Shown here piece by piece: positions 27,811 to 36,493 of a stretch of 64,000 nt of DNA. The translations under genes and the position numbers were made by a program. Where the stretch lies: positions 1-64,000 of the forward strand of contig JAJFIR010000044.1 in the NCBI GenBank assembly GCA_021774795.1, given 5' to 3'. The notes beneath the pieces were generated by a model that saw only the letters and a program-made list of their open reading frames with translations, did not search any database and was not told the origin of the DNA. The stretch is from Emcibacteraceae bacterium (lineage in GTDB: Bacteria > Pseudomonadota > Alphaproteobacteria > Sphingomonadales > Emcibacteraceae). Numbering within the stretch: the stretch's first letter is position 1; each line of letters starts with the position of its first letter.

Positions 27811-29421
27811 TCATCCGGGTAGATAATCCGGCAGGTTTGGTGCAATGCTATCGATAAAAAGCTTCAATCTGTCTTCTGCAACATTTATTTCTTCCCCGTC
27901 AAAAATTGGGGTTGTTACCCTAACCAACGCACCGTCAGTTCTGTTCATAAAAATTGCATCTTTTACAAGGTGCCATTTCATTAGATATTCATTAGAAATT
28001 TTTCGGCCTCTTTGATCGAACCAATAATAAACTAATTGCCGCGAGGAATCACGTTCGATGATTGCTCTATTAATTGGCAGGGTCTGTGTGCCGTTTGCTA
28101 ATTCAATCTCAAGACGGTCAAATTCAGTAATAAGCCATCCGCCGCCAGGAATACATACCCTTGGTGAATGCGGTGAAACCCCCTTACGTTGTGAGGAATA
28201 ATAAGCTACATAGAAGTTTACTGGCATTGTTTGCTGAATTGAGTTAACAGGTCTACTTTGCAGTAGTGCGGGGCCTTGATCAATTTGCGGAATACGGTAA
28301 TCCGCTAAAATATAATCATCAAAGCCTAGAGCTTGCTCGATACCCGTATCAAGAAATAATTTCTTAGATTTCCAATTATTAATGTCTTTAGGAAACGACA
28401 CAAACCTGTCACGATCAGGCTTATTCTCAACCCGGTCCGTTATATTAAACGTTGTAATCATAGCAACCACCATAAATACGCCAATTACACTGATCGGTAG
28501 CAAAGGTTTATCTGTCTTAACAGAAGATACTTTTTGCGCTGTTACCTCTGGCAAGTCAAATAATTCGAAAAAATCGCCTCTCTTGCCAAATTTGGTAAAT
28601 ATCCAGACTTCCCCACATAACATCGCAGCACAAGCCATAAAAATGACCCAACCCTCAAAATAATGAAGAAGGCCATCTGCCATTCCGCCACCCCAAATTT
28701 CAACAAGCACTCCGACCATACCAATTCGAAAACTATTCATTAAGATGGTGATTGGAATAGTTGATAGAAAAACGATTACTCGTTGCCAGAATGGTGCTTT
28801 GAATAGATAAGCAACTAAAAACCCTAAACTTGAAAGAGGGTAAAGATATCTTAGACCACTGCACGCATCCACGACCTGGAGCTTGTAAGTTCCAAGATCA
28901 ATAACATTGCCTTCCAAAAATACCGGAATATTGAACAGCCTAATAAAAAACACGCCCAACTCTGAAGATACTAACTGTAACCGCCACGAAAGAATAGTAT
29001 CGAGAAAATACGGCATCGGAATCGCAAAAGCCAGAAAAGCGATTGGCAAAAATGTCAATCTAAGAAATGGTATTCCACCAAACGCTAAACACATTCCAAT
29101 CAAAGAGACAATAAAACCAGTCTGAACTAAAATAAAAATGGCACTTAATTCACCAACTAATAGCATAAAGAACGCCAGTAAAATCAAAATCAGCCCCATC
29201 CACGATGGATTATCAATACTTTTTCCCAGCGCATCACGTCGATCCCATAGCATCCAAAGGGATATCAGTGGAATGAGAAACCCATGACTATATTCTTCTT
29301 GAGACATCCAGCGGCCATATTGATTAATGAGTCCTCCGCTAAAAGCCGCAAGGCAGAATACTACTGCCATTGCCAGCAGAATAATTCGATATAAATTTTC
29401 TTTTAAAATATTTTCAGTCAT
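27811..29421 (-). CDS. xrtD: exosortase fused to EpsI domain (VPLPA-CTERM-specific XrtD-like)
   Basis: 536 residues. The N-terminal about 290 residues form an eight-helix exosortase: EEYSHGFLIPLISLWMLW, then the catalytic cysteine C187 in VVDACSGLRYL, the arginine R232 in LMNSFRIG and the histidine H253 in LLHYFEGWV. Residues about 310-536 are the periplasmic EpsI domain (SVIGVFMVVAM helix, then CIPGGGWLITEF and YYWFDQRGR). The enzyme recognises a C-terminal sorting signal, cuts it and probably attaches the protein to a surface glycan. The only candidate target seen in the window ends with VPLPP, a VPLPA-type signal, which is why I favour XrtD over XrtA. The assignment within the family is less certain than the family itself. 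Confidence 0.9.
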   Translation of the reverse strand: MTENILKENLYRIILLAMAVVFCLAAFSGGLINQYGRWMSQEEYSHGFLIPLISLWMLWDRRDALGKSIDNPSWMGLILILLAFFMLLVGELSAIFILVQTGFIVSLIGMCLAFGGIPFLRLTFLPIAFLAFAIPMPYFLDTILSWRLQLVSSELGVFFIRLFNIPVFLEGNVIDLGTYKLQVVDACSGLRYLYPLSSLGFLVAYLFKAPFWQRVIVFLSTIPITILMNSFRIGMVGVLVEIWGGGMADGLLHYFEGWVIFMACAAMLCGEVWIFTKFGKRGDFFELFDLPEVTAQKVSSVKTDKPLLPISVIGVFMVVAMITTFNITDRVENKPDRDRFVSFPKDINNWKSKKLFLDTGIEQALGFDDYILADYRIPQIDQGPALLQSRPVNSIQQTMPVNFYVAYYSSQRKGVSPHSPRVCIPGGGWLITEFDRLEIELANGTQTLPINRAIIERDSSRQLVYYWFDQRGRKISNEYLMKWHLVKDAIFMNRTDGALVRVTTPIFDGEEINVAEDRLKLFIDSIAPNLPDYLPG

Positions 29422-29592
29422 CGTTTTGAAATGGTGTTAGTCCAATGTTTTTATTGTTTCAATTAATTTGGCGAGATTATCACAAATAAAAGTAAAGAAA
29501 CAGTATATTATCGCTCATTTATTATATCAGCAAAACTCTTTATTTAGTTGAAATAATACAGTTTTTATATAAATGTGATTTTAATTATTAAT

Positions 29593-30720
29593 TCAACCTG
29601 CAACTTCCTTTTGAAACTCGTTGAGTAAACTTTGCGGCAGGTTCTTTTGAAGCCCACAGATCGTTAAACCGCATTTGATTTGCGCCAAATCCCTTTTAAG
29701 CAACGTTAGTAACCCCATAAAAACGGTGTCCATATAGTCCACCTTACTCACGTCAATAGTAACAGATGTTTTTTTCAACATAATATTTTTAAATAATTTC
29801 CTTATTTCCTGTAAATTATCTTTAATTATTACACCCTCTAAGAAAATCACATTTGGATCTCCGGCAATCACTATCTTCGGCTTTACCAAATGTTTTACAT
29901 TGTTTGGTTTATTACTTCTGAGGTTCATACTTTGTCGAACGGCTTGGGTTATAATCAGATGGATGAGGGAAACACCGTCTTTAAAATACCGACTAAATAA
30001 TGAAGGCTCCTCTTTTATCCGCCAAAGCCACTCTAAATGCATTGTTTGCACCCATTCAGGTGCCCTTTTCACAGAACCTGCCATGAAATTTACAACGGCA
30101 CCTAAATGACTAATAACCGGAGCATTCAGATTTTTTCGATTTCTTTCTATCCATGCCTGCCCTTTTACGGCCCCCAACGATACAATGATAAAATCGGCGC
30201 CTGCCTTATTAACTTCTTCAATTATGCTATCTTCACTCATGTCTTCAACAGAGCCAAAACCAGGGTTTAGGAAACCAACACTCGTCAGGCCGTTCAACGA
30301 AGAATTCAAGTTTGCATGAGCTTTTGCTGCCATACCGTCCTGTCCACCGAAGAAAAAAACTTTAATTGGGTTATTTTTACATTCTTCGTTGTCCCCAAGC
30401 GTCTCTATTAAACTGGACCCCGCCACGCGCACTTTTATCGGAATGCCAAACATTTTACATAAAAATACAATTGGCATTCCATCTGCAATGCTCAAATCAG
30501 AATTAATTACTGAATTTCGAAACGTTTCATTTTTTTGACTGGCTATCAGGAAGTTCAAATTTGGGGTGGAAATAAATGTTTTTCTCTTTTCTCTCACCGC
30601 GTCAATTACCACCCTAACCGCACCGTCCATATCAACAGCATCAAATGTCAACCCAAGCAGGTAATGGATATCCCGATCAAAACCAACAGCGGGTTTGCCT
30701 ATTTGTGAGTTTTCAGCCAT
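29593..30720 (-). CDS. WecG/TagA/CpsF glycosyltransferase fused to a STAS domain
   Basis: 375 residues. Residues about 15-260 are a GT26-type transferase: FISTPNLNFLIASQ, NSDLSIADGMPIVF, VFFFGGQDGMA, and HLEWLWRIKEEP. These enzymes add ManNAc, ManNAcA or glucose-type sugars to lipid-linked intermediates at the inner membrane. The C-terminal about 85 residues read as a STAS domain (TSVTIDVSKVDYMDTVFMGLLTLL, here split by the protein's fold), of the type seen in anti-sigma-factor antagonists. No conserved phosphoserine is evident: the usual D-S is D-T. The gene overlaps the upstream GT2 gene by 22 bases. A 171-base gap separates it from the exosortase gene. Confidence 0.85.
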   Translation of the reverse strand: MAENSQIGKPAVGFDRDIHYLLGLTFDAVDMDGAVRVVIDAVREKRKTFISTPNLNFLIASQKNETFRNSVINSDLSIADGMPIVFLCKMFGIPIKVRVAGSSLIETLGDNEECKNNPIKVFFFGGQDGMAAKAHANLNSSLNGLTSVGFLNPGFGSVEDMSEDSIIEEVNKAGADFIIVSLGAVKGQAWIERNRKNLNAPVISHLGAVVNFMAGSVKRAPEWVQTMHLEWLWRIKEEPSLFSRYFKDGVSLIHLIITQAVRQSMNLRSNKPNNVKHLVKPKIVIAGDPNVIFLEGVIIKDNLQEIRKLFKNIMLKKTSVTIDVSKVDYMDTVFMGLLTLLKRDLAQIKCGLTICGLQKNLPQSLLNEFQKEVAG

Positions 30721-31616
30721 AAATCCGCCCTAGAATGGTTTATTTCTTCTATTGCCCTCTTTTTACCGACAAGTAATACCCGATTTTGATATTTCTTAAT
30801 GAACTTAATCAATTCTTTATCAGAATATTGCCTCTCACCCCTCACCCAACTCCGTAAATATCCGTATACCATAGCCATACCACCAATTATGTATGGGCGG
30901 TGAAACATTCTGTAACAAACAGTCGCCATAAAATACAATAAGCTGCTGCCCATAAAATATTGGCCAAATCCGTGACGCACCCTGCCAGTCAAAATTCCAT
31001 TTTGGCTGGACCCCATTGGCCGCAAATGGATAAAACGTATTGCTGGCTCATTGCTGCTACAGGCAATCCAGCCCAGGAAACGGCATCTATGACAATCGAT
31101 GGCGTCCCACATCACTTCACGGACGAACCCGCCTATTTCATTAAAACATTCCCGACGATAAAATTTCGCGGCACCAACACACATTTCGTCTCCGCACTTC
31201 TCACTTATCTCTTTACCTTCAAAAACAAAATAAGGCTTGCCGCTAAAACACCCTAATCTCGGATTATTTTGCATTTCGATCATTAAATTTTCAAAATATG
31301 AAGGTTTTAATATTAAGTCCATATCAAGCTTACAAATATAATCATATTCTTTGGTATCAGTTCTTTCCAGACCTTTATAAAATGCTTCTATTACACCTGG
31401 GCCGACACTTCTTCCTCCCCTGTCGTCATTTCTTACGTGCTTTATCCAGCTATAATTTTTAACATACTCTTCTATTATTTCCGGCGTTTCATCCGTCGAA
31501 CCATCATCAACAATGATCCATTTCTTTGGCAAAATAGTTTGCTTGCAAACACTGTCGAGCGTTCTACGCATAAATTTTGCTTCGTTACGGCATGGAGAAA
31601 CAAGTAAATAGGACAT
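30699..31616 (-). CDS. family 2 glycosyltransferase
   Basis: 305 residues. The GT-A fold is evident: LVSPCRNEAKFMRRTLDSV, IVDDGSTDETPEII, and the DxD-type CKLDMDLILKPSYF. VMWDAIDCHRCRFLGW and an arginine-rich stretch follow. It probably adds one sugar of the exopolysaccharide repeat unit at the cytoplasmic face. A late hydrophobic patch (YFMGSSLLYFMATVCYRMF) may touch the membrane. Donor and acceptor are unknown. Confidence 0.9.
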   Translation of the reverse strand: MSYLLVSPCRNEAKFMRRTLDSVCKQTILPKKWIIVDDGSTDETPEIIEEYVKNYSWIKHVRNDDRGGRSVGPGVIEAFYKGLERTDTKEYDYICKLDMDLILKPSYFENLMIEMQNNPRLGCFSGKPYFVFEGKEISEKCGDEMCVGAAKFYRRECFNEIGGFVREVMWDAIDCHRCRFLGWIACSSNEPAIRFIHLRPMGSSQNGILTGRVRHGFGQYFMGSSLLYFMATVCYRMFHRPYIIGGMAMVYGYLRSWVRGERQYSDKELIKFIKKYQNRVLLVGKKRAIEEINHSRADLWLKTHK

Positions 31617-31641
31617 TTAAATTAAAATTCTTTCTGATCTT

Positions 31642-32859
31642 TTACTCATTAAAATATTTTTCAAGTCGTGTAATATTGACATCGCGGCTAAATTCATTGG
31701 TAACATGTTTTGCCGCCTTTTTCGTAAGTGTGAAACGTAATTTTTCATCTTTATAAAGCCGTTCAATAGCCCGTGCCAATAGTTCAGGAGAGTTTGGTTC
31801 CACGAGCAAGCCCGTTTCATGATCAATTACAAGTTCGGGTATGCCTGATATTCTTGTTGAAATAACCGGAAGACCAAGCATCATTGCTTCCATCAACACA
31901 ACGGGAATACCGTCCATATCTCCGTTACTATCTTTTTGGCACGCTAAGGCAAATACATCCATCCCAGACATCCAATCAGCAACTTTGGAGTTATCAATAG
32001 CACCAAGCAGACTTACACTGTCTGATAGAGAAAGATCATCAATTTGTTTTTGCAGTATATTTTCCTGTGGACCGTCCCCCGCTATTGAGAGGGAAAAAGG
32101 TACATTTTTACTCTTGAGAATAGCACATGCTTCTATTAACACTGGCATCCCTTTTTTTTCTACTAGCCTTCCCAATGAGCAAATTTTAAATTTTTTATCT
32201 GGCTTTTTATCGCGTTCTTGAAATTTCAAATTTACTCCGCAACGAACCACACGAACTTTAATTTTATCAAGCCCTCTGGCTTCTAAAAACTTTCGATTAA
32301 ATTCAGATATAGTGAGAAAATATTTCGACCTTTCGGCTTTGCGTTTCAAAATTAAACCATGTTCAAAAATATCATTGGCATGTGAGGTAACCGTGTAATC
32401 AATTCCCGTTATTGCGCTCGCATACATCGCCACCTGACTGGGGACATTTGCAAAATGTGCATGCAGATGGTCGCTGCCATTGTTTTTAACTATCTGGGCT
32501 ATTCTGCAACTGGCAAAAAATTGATAGACAAGCTTATAAGAGGCGGAATTCATTATTCCCACATGAAAAAAATCCGCGATGAGCCAAGAAAGTCCCTTGA
32601 AAATACCTGATGGCACCGTAAACAGACACACTAGAAACGAAAGTATAAACCGAATTACACCTTCCAAATAAAGATAGTGTACCTTTCCTATTCTTTGCTT
32701 AACATCATCGGATATTTGTTCAGGCATATGGATGGATATCGCATGGACTGTATATCCACGTTCGCGAAGGGCGAATATTTCGTTATACACAAACGTTTCC
32801 GATAATGCCGGAATAGCCGGCGACAGATAGGTGATCGTTTTTTTTCTGGAATCTGCCAT
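31642..32859 (-). CDS. family 4 glycosyltransferase (GT-B fold)
   Basis: 405 residues. Begins TYLSPAIPALSETFVYNEIF, typical of EpsD-type or colanic-acid transferases of exosortase and Wzx/Wzy loci. The C-terminal nucleotide site reads KICSLGRLVEKKGMPVLIEA, LSIAGDGPQENIL and the E-x7-E-like MEAMMLGLPVISTRISGIPE. Retaining transferase for an unknown sugar. It sits 1 base from the acetyltransferase gene upstream. Confidence 0.93.
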   Translation of the reverse strand: MADSRKKTITYLSPAIPALSETFVYNEIFALRERGYTVHAISIHMPEQISDDVKQRIGKVHYLYLEGVIRFILSFLVCLFTVPSGIFKGLSWLIADFFHVGIMNSASYKLVYQFFASCRIAQIVKNNGSDHLHAHFANVPSQVAMYASAITGIDYTVTSHANDIFEHGLILKRKAERSKYFLTISEFNRKFLEARGLDKIKVRVVRCGVNLKFQERDKKPDKKFKICSLGRLVEKKGMPVLIEACAILKSKNVPFSLSIAGDGPQENILQKQIDDLSLSDSVSLLGAIDNSKVADWMSGMDVFALACQKDSNGDMDGIPVVLMEAMMLGLPVISTRISGIPELVIDHETGLLVEPNSPELLARAIERLYKDEKLRFTLTKKAAKHVTNEFSRDVNITRLEKYFNE

Positions 32860-32860
32860 A

Positions 32861-33367
32861 CTATATTGCGTTATTTTTTACGACTTTTGCAGGGATGCCA
32901 ACAACAGTTGCACCCTCATCAACATCATTTAATACAACGGCATTAGCCCCAACCTGACTATGATCGCCTAACTTAACTTGGCCCAATATTTTTGCGCCCG
33001 CACCAATGTCAACATGCCCCCCTAATACCGGAACGCCGCCCTTTTGAATGCCCAGTGTTACTTGTTGAAAAATAAGACAATTAGGCCCGATTTTGACATT
33101 AGGATGGATAACAATCCCGTTAGGATGCGGAAGAAGCAGTCCGCCGCCAATTTGACAATCCAAATCAATTTCTGCACCCGTAATGATGCTCCAGAACCGG
33201 TGCGATAACACCCAATATTTGATCCCCAGTAATTCGAATATATTGTTTTTATTTTTTTTCAATTGCTGATATTTACGAATAGACCGTAATAAACGACGTC
33301 CAGGATCCCAGAATTTATTGGGCGTTTCACGTCGCCAATCTGGAATATCTGCTGATATCTCGGACAT
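32861..33367 (-). CDS. serine-acetyltransferase-like hexapeptide-repeat acetyltransferase
   Basis: 168 residues. Left-handed beta-helix repeats (IGGGLLLPHPNGIVIHPNVK, IGPNCLIFQQVTLG, LGGHVDIGAGAKILG, VKLGDHSQVGANAVVL) and the end VVGIPAKVVKNN define a CysE/NodL-type O-acetyltransferase using acetyl-CoA. It is much shorter than CysE and lies among glycosyltransferases, so sugar O-acetylation is more likely than cysteine synthesis. TAGGAA precedes the ATG. Confidence 0.88.
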   Translation of the reverse strand: MSEISADIPDWRRETPNKFWDPGRRLLRSIRKYQQLKKNKNNIFELLGIKYWVLSHRFWSIITGAEIDLDCQIGGGLLLPHPNGIVIHPNVKIGPNCLIFQQVTLGIQKGGVPVLGGHVDIGAGAKILGQVKLGDHSQVGANAVVLNDVDEGATVVGIPAKVVKNNAI

Positions 33368-33405
33368 ATTTTTATCGTTCCTACATTCTCAAATTTAAAT
33401 TAATA

Positions 33406-34380
33406 TTAGCTCTTATATTCTATTATAGTGTTGTTTTGTCCCGTTAATCGATTGTAATGATACCTGACATAACCACAAAACTCGGGAAATTTATCCAATA
33501 GGCAAAAACACGCATATATTAATTTATCTGCATCACCATAAGGAATTTTCAGCTTCCCAAATATCCTAATTACCTGCAACGGATATATACATAGCAATAA
33601 AATAGCAAATGGTGGTTTAATGATCATTAATATGATTAATAAAAAAGGTAAAATCGCGCCCCAAAATATAAAACTTCTTCTTTCTTGCTGCCATTTCCCC
33701 CATCTAGCGGCATTCGCATATGAAAAACCGGTTCTAAATGATCTAACCCACCACTGTGAATAAGATGTCATCGCGCTATCATGGGTTCCCATATTTTCTT
33801 CAAGACAGAACATTCTTTGACCCAGTTCACGCACACGTAAATAAAACTCCGGTTCTTCGCCGGCAATTAAATTTTCATCAAAACCATTTAATTTTTTGAA
33901 AACTGAAACCCGTATGGTCGCGATGCCGCCACAAGAATATATTTCCCCCGGGCGGATATACCATCCCATATCGTTAAGCTTTGCATAAATAGATTTGGAA
34001 ATATCTTTTTCCCTAAGCCTTCCGCAAACAACGGCAATGTCATTCTCCTTATTCAGTTTTTCACATGCAAATTTTAGCCAGTTCTCATCAAGTTCACAGT
34101 CACCATCGATGAAATGAACATATTTCAATCCGGATACATTTTTTATCAGCCATTTAAATCCTTCATTTCTGGCCCGGGCCGCAGACATTGGTTTATTTGT
34201 GTCCAATTCCAATATATTCGCGCCAATACTTCTCACAATCTCAACGCTATTATCGTTAGAATTGGAATCCACATAAATAAACGTAGATCCACTATCAATT
34301 ACCGATCTGACGCATTTTTTAATGCGCTTTCCTTCATTTCGGCCAATTATCACAATGCCAATATTATTCACATTCGACAT
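33406..34380 (-). CDS. family 2 glycosyltransferase with C-terminal membrane segment
   Basis: 324 residues. GT-A motifs: IVIIGRNEGKRIKKCVRSV, IYVDSNSNDNSVEIV, and the DxD-type YVHFIDGDCELDENW. AGEEPEFYLRVRELG supplies the ED-like acceptor site. About residues 245-280 are strongly hydrophobic (ILPFLLIILMIIKPPFAILL), anchoring it to the inner membrane. It overlaps the PP-loop gene by 13 bases, suggesting coupled translation. Confidence 0.92.
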   Translation of the reverse strand: MSNVNNIGIVIIGRNEGKRIKKCVRSVIDSGSTFIYVDSNSNDNSVEIVRSIGANILELDTNKPMSAARARNEGFKWLIKNVSGLKYVHFIDGDCELDENWLKFACEKLNKENDIAVVCGRLREKDISKSIYAKLNDMGWYIRPGEIYSCGGIATIRVSVFKKLNGFDENLIAGEEPEFYLRVRELGQRMFCLEENMGTHDSAMTSYSQWWVRSFRTGFSYANAARWGKWQQERRSFIFWGAILPFLLIILMIIKPPFAILLLCIYPLQVIRIFGKLKIPYGDADKLIYACFCLLDKFPEFCGYVRYHYNRLTGQNNTIIEYKS

Positions 34381-35630
34381 TCGCTAACCTTTTTTCGGCC
34401 ATTTAACTCATTTGGATGAATGATCTTTACATCAGCTTCTAGTAACAATTTAAACAATCGTTTTGGTTTATGAAGACCTTCCCTAAATGACGAAATCTTT
34501 GGTGACGGATTTGTTTTTGGGTAAACGACATCTCTTCCCAGTAAAATTTTGCCAATTTTGGGCCTGACATCCTTTTGCAGCACAGCACCAAAATCTGCGT
34601 TAGCAATAACAGAACGTACATTTTTTCCGTGATAGGCTGATAAAACAAGACTATCCGTTAAAGCTCGTAAAAAGCTCATATGGGCTCCCTGAAGATTATT
34701 ACAAATTCCCCATATCCTCCTGAGGACAACCGGCTGAAACTTATGGCCTACTCTTCTGTGAACCCAATATGGCAATAGATAGGAAAACTTTTTATAAATG
34801 CGTCTTATCGTTCTAATTGGCTCGACATATGGCGTTATATAGTGTTTCCAGCTATCCGTTAAATAAAGGTCACCCATTTGACCTTTCCACAGTATTGTTT
34901 TCTTGGAATATTCGTTAACAATATTTTGTAAATCCACCCCCCAGCGCCAGTGTGTCAAGTCAGCGCGACAAAACGATTCTAATATTTCCGTATCCTGTGA
35001 ATTTTCGTTAAATGTGTCTTCAAGTTTTCTTACGGCAATATCTAAATTGTTATTTTTTACAAATTCACACACCAGTTCATAATTTGGATCGGCACTTATC
35101 GCTACCACAGGGTTTTTCCACGGCAACAATAATAAATTCATACTGTCTTTGCCGCCACACATTATAATATTTGTATAATTTTTGTTTTTTTTCTCAATTA
35201 TTTCTATATCTTCAATTAATGCATTTGCCATCTTTCGGCAATATTCATCAACATCGGTAATAGAATAGTTAAAATCGTGTAGTCCGTTAATTTTTCTGAT
35301 CTCAAGGTCCACAGTTTCATTATTGAAGTGATGGACGAAATCATCGTCATCGATCGCTTCAACCGCTTTATCATTCACTTTTAAGTTATTTTTCAGCAAA
35401 ACTAATGCGAGGACCGAATAAGAATAATAATTTTTATATTTATAAATATTATAAAATGATGGAATGCCATTAAAGTCATTAGCCTGCCAAACCACAGGAC
35501 CATGTTGTTGCCACATCATATCTTCGTTAAGGACGTTCACTTTTTCTACGTGCTTAATTTTTTCCTTGATTTGATCTATATGGCATATTTTAACGATTGT
35601 TTTATTCCAATATTTATTAGAACTTTTCAC
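34368..35630 (-). CDS. asparagine-synthase-like PP-loop ATPase protein, function unknown
   Basis: 420 residues. The clearest motif is NIIMCGGKDSMNLLLLP at about residues 155-170, a PP-loop (SGGxDS type, with C158 in place of serine) as in asparagine synthetase and other ATP pyrophosphatases that adenylate a carbonyl or carboxyl. VAISADPNYELVCEFVKNNN follows, as in that fold. There is no N-terminal glutaminase domain. It lies between galU and a GT2 gene, overlapping both by 13-14 bases, so it is part of exopolysaccharide synthesis. Amidation of a uronic acid or attachment of an amino acid are possible roles; neither is shown. Confidence 0.6.
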   Translation of the reverse strand: MKSSNKYWNKTIVKICHIDQIKEKIKHVEKVNVLNEDMMWQQHGPVVWQANDFNGIPSFYNIYKYKNYYSYSVLALVLLKNNLKVNDKAVEAIDDDDFVHHFNNETVDLEIRKINGLHDFNYSITDVDEYCRKMANALIEDIEIIEKKNKNYTNIIMCGGKDSMNLLLLPWKNPVVAISADPNYELVCEFVKNNNLDIAVRKLEDTFNENSQDTEILESFCRADLTHWRWGVDLQNIVNEYSKKTILWKGQMGDLYLTDSWKHYITPYVEPIRTIRRIYKKFSYLLPYWVHRRVGHKFQPVVLRRIWGICNNLQGAHMSFLRALTDSLVLSAYHGKNVRSVIANADFGAVLQKDVRPKIGKILLGRDVVYPKTNPSPKISSFREGLHKPKRLFKLLLEADVKIIHPNELNGRKKVSECRM

Positions 35631-36492
35631 TATTTTTATTTAGATAGTCCCTGATGCCGTCCTTCATTTCAACTCTGTCAATTGCATAAGCCAAATTAGC
35701 AAGTATAAACCCTGTTTTGTCACCACAATCAAACCGTTCGCCGTCGAATAACAACCCGTGAAATGGCATCTTTCCCAGCATTTCTGCCATTGCATCAGTT
35801 AGTTGAATTTCACCACCTGCCCCAATTTTGCGCTTCCCCAAATGCTCAAAAACTTCCGGTTGTAGAATATAGCGGCCGATAATCGAAAAATTGGACGGTG
35901 CATCTTCCGGTGCTGGCTTTTCAACTAAATCATTCACTTCTATCACATCGCCATCACGGGTTTTCACATCCACTATTCCGTAATTGGATGTTTTTTCCAA
36001 CGGCACTTCTTCAACTGCGACAACATTTCCACCTTTTTCATAATAAATATCAAGCATTTGTTTCAAGCATGGCCTATCGGCGCGCACTAGATCATCAGCA
36101 AGTAAAATAGCAAAAGGCTCCTCGCCAACAACATTTTTCGCGCAATTTATGGCATGACCAAGCCCCAGTGCTTCCTGCTGCCTAATATATGAAATGCTTC
36201 CTTCATTTGGCAAAAGATCCATTAACTGATCAAGAATTTCGGTTTTGTTCTTTTTCTCCAACATGTCTTCAAGTTCAAAGGAATGGTCAAAATGATTTTC
36301 GATCGCTGACTTACCGCGTCCCGTGATAAAAATAATTTCTTCAATCCCCGCTTCACGCGCTTCTTCAACTGCATATTGTATAAGTGGCTTGTCAACAATC
36401 GGAAGCATTTCTTTCGGCATAGATTTGGTGGCGGGCAAAAACCTTGTCCCCATTCCACCTACTGGAAAAACGGCTTTTTTAACCGGTTTCAT
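35617..36492 (-). CDS. galU: UTP-glucose-1-phosphate uridylyltransferase
   Basis: 291 residues. GMGTRFLPATKSMPKEMLPI and VDKPLIQYAVEEA are the GalU signature; FAILLADDLV and FDCGDKTGFILANL complete the active site. Makes UDP-glucose for the exopolysaccharide. It follows pgi by 1 base, so glucose 6-phosphate supply and UDP-glucose synthesis are co-expressed; a phosphoglucomutase is not in the window. Confidence 0.96.
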   Translation of the reverse strand: MKPVKKAVFPVGGMGTRFLPATKSMPKEMLPIVDKPLIQYAVEEAREAGIEEIIFITGRGKSAIENHFDHSFELEDMLEKKNKTEILDQLMDLLPNEGSISYIRQQEALGLGHAINCAKNVVGEEPFAILLADDLVRADRPCLKQMLDIYYEKGGNVVAVEEVPLEKTSNYGIVDVKTRDGDVIEVNDLVEKPAPEDAPSNFSIIGRYILQPEVFEHLGKRKIGAGGEIQLTDAMAEMLGKMPFHGLLFDGERFDCGDKTGFILANLAYAIDRVEMKDGIRDYLNKNSEKF

Positions 36493-36493
36493 A

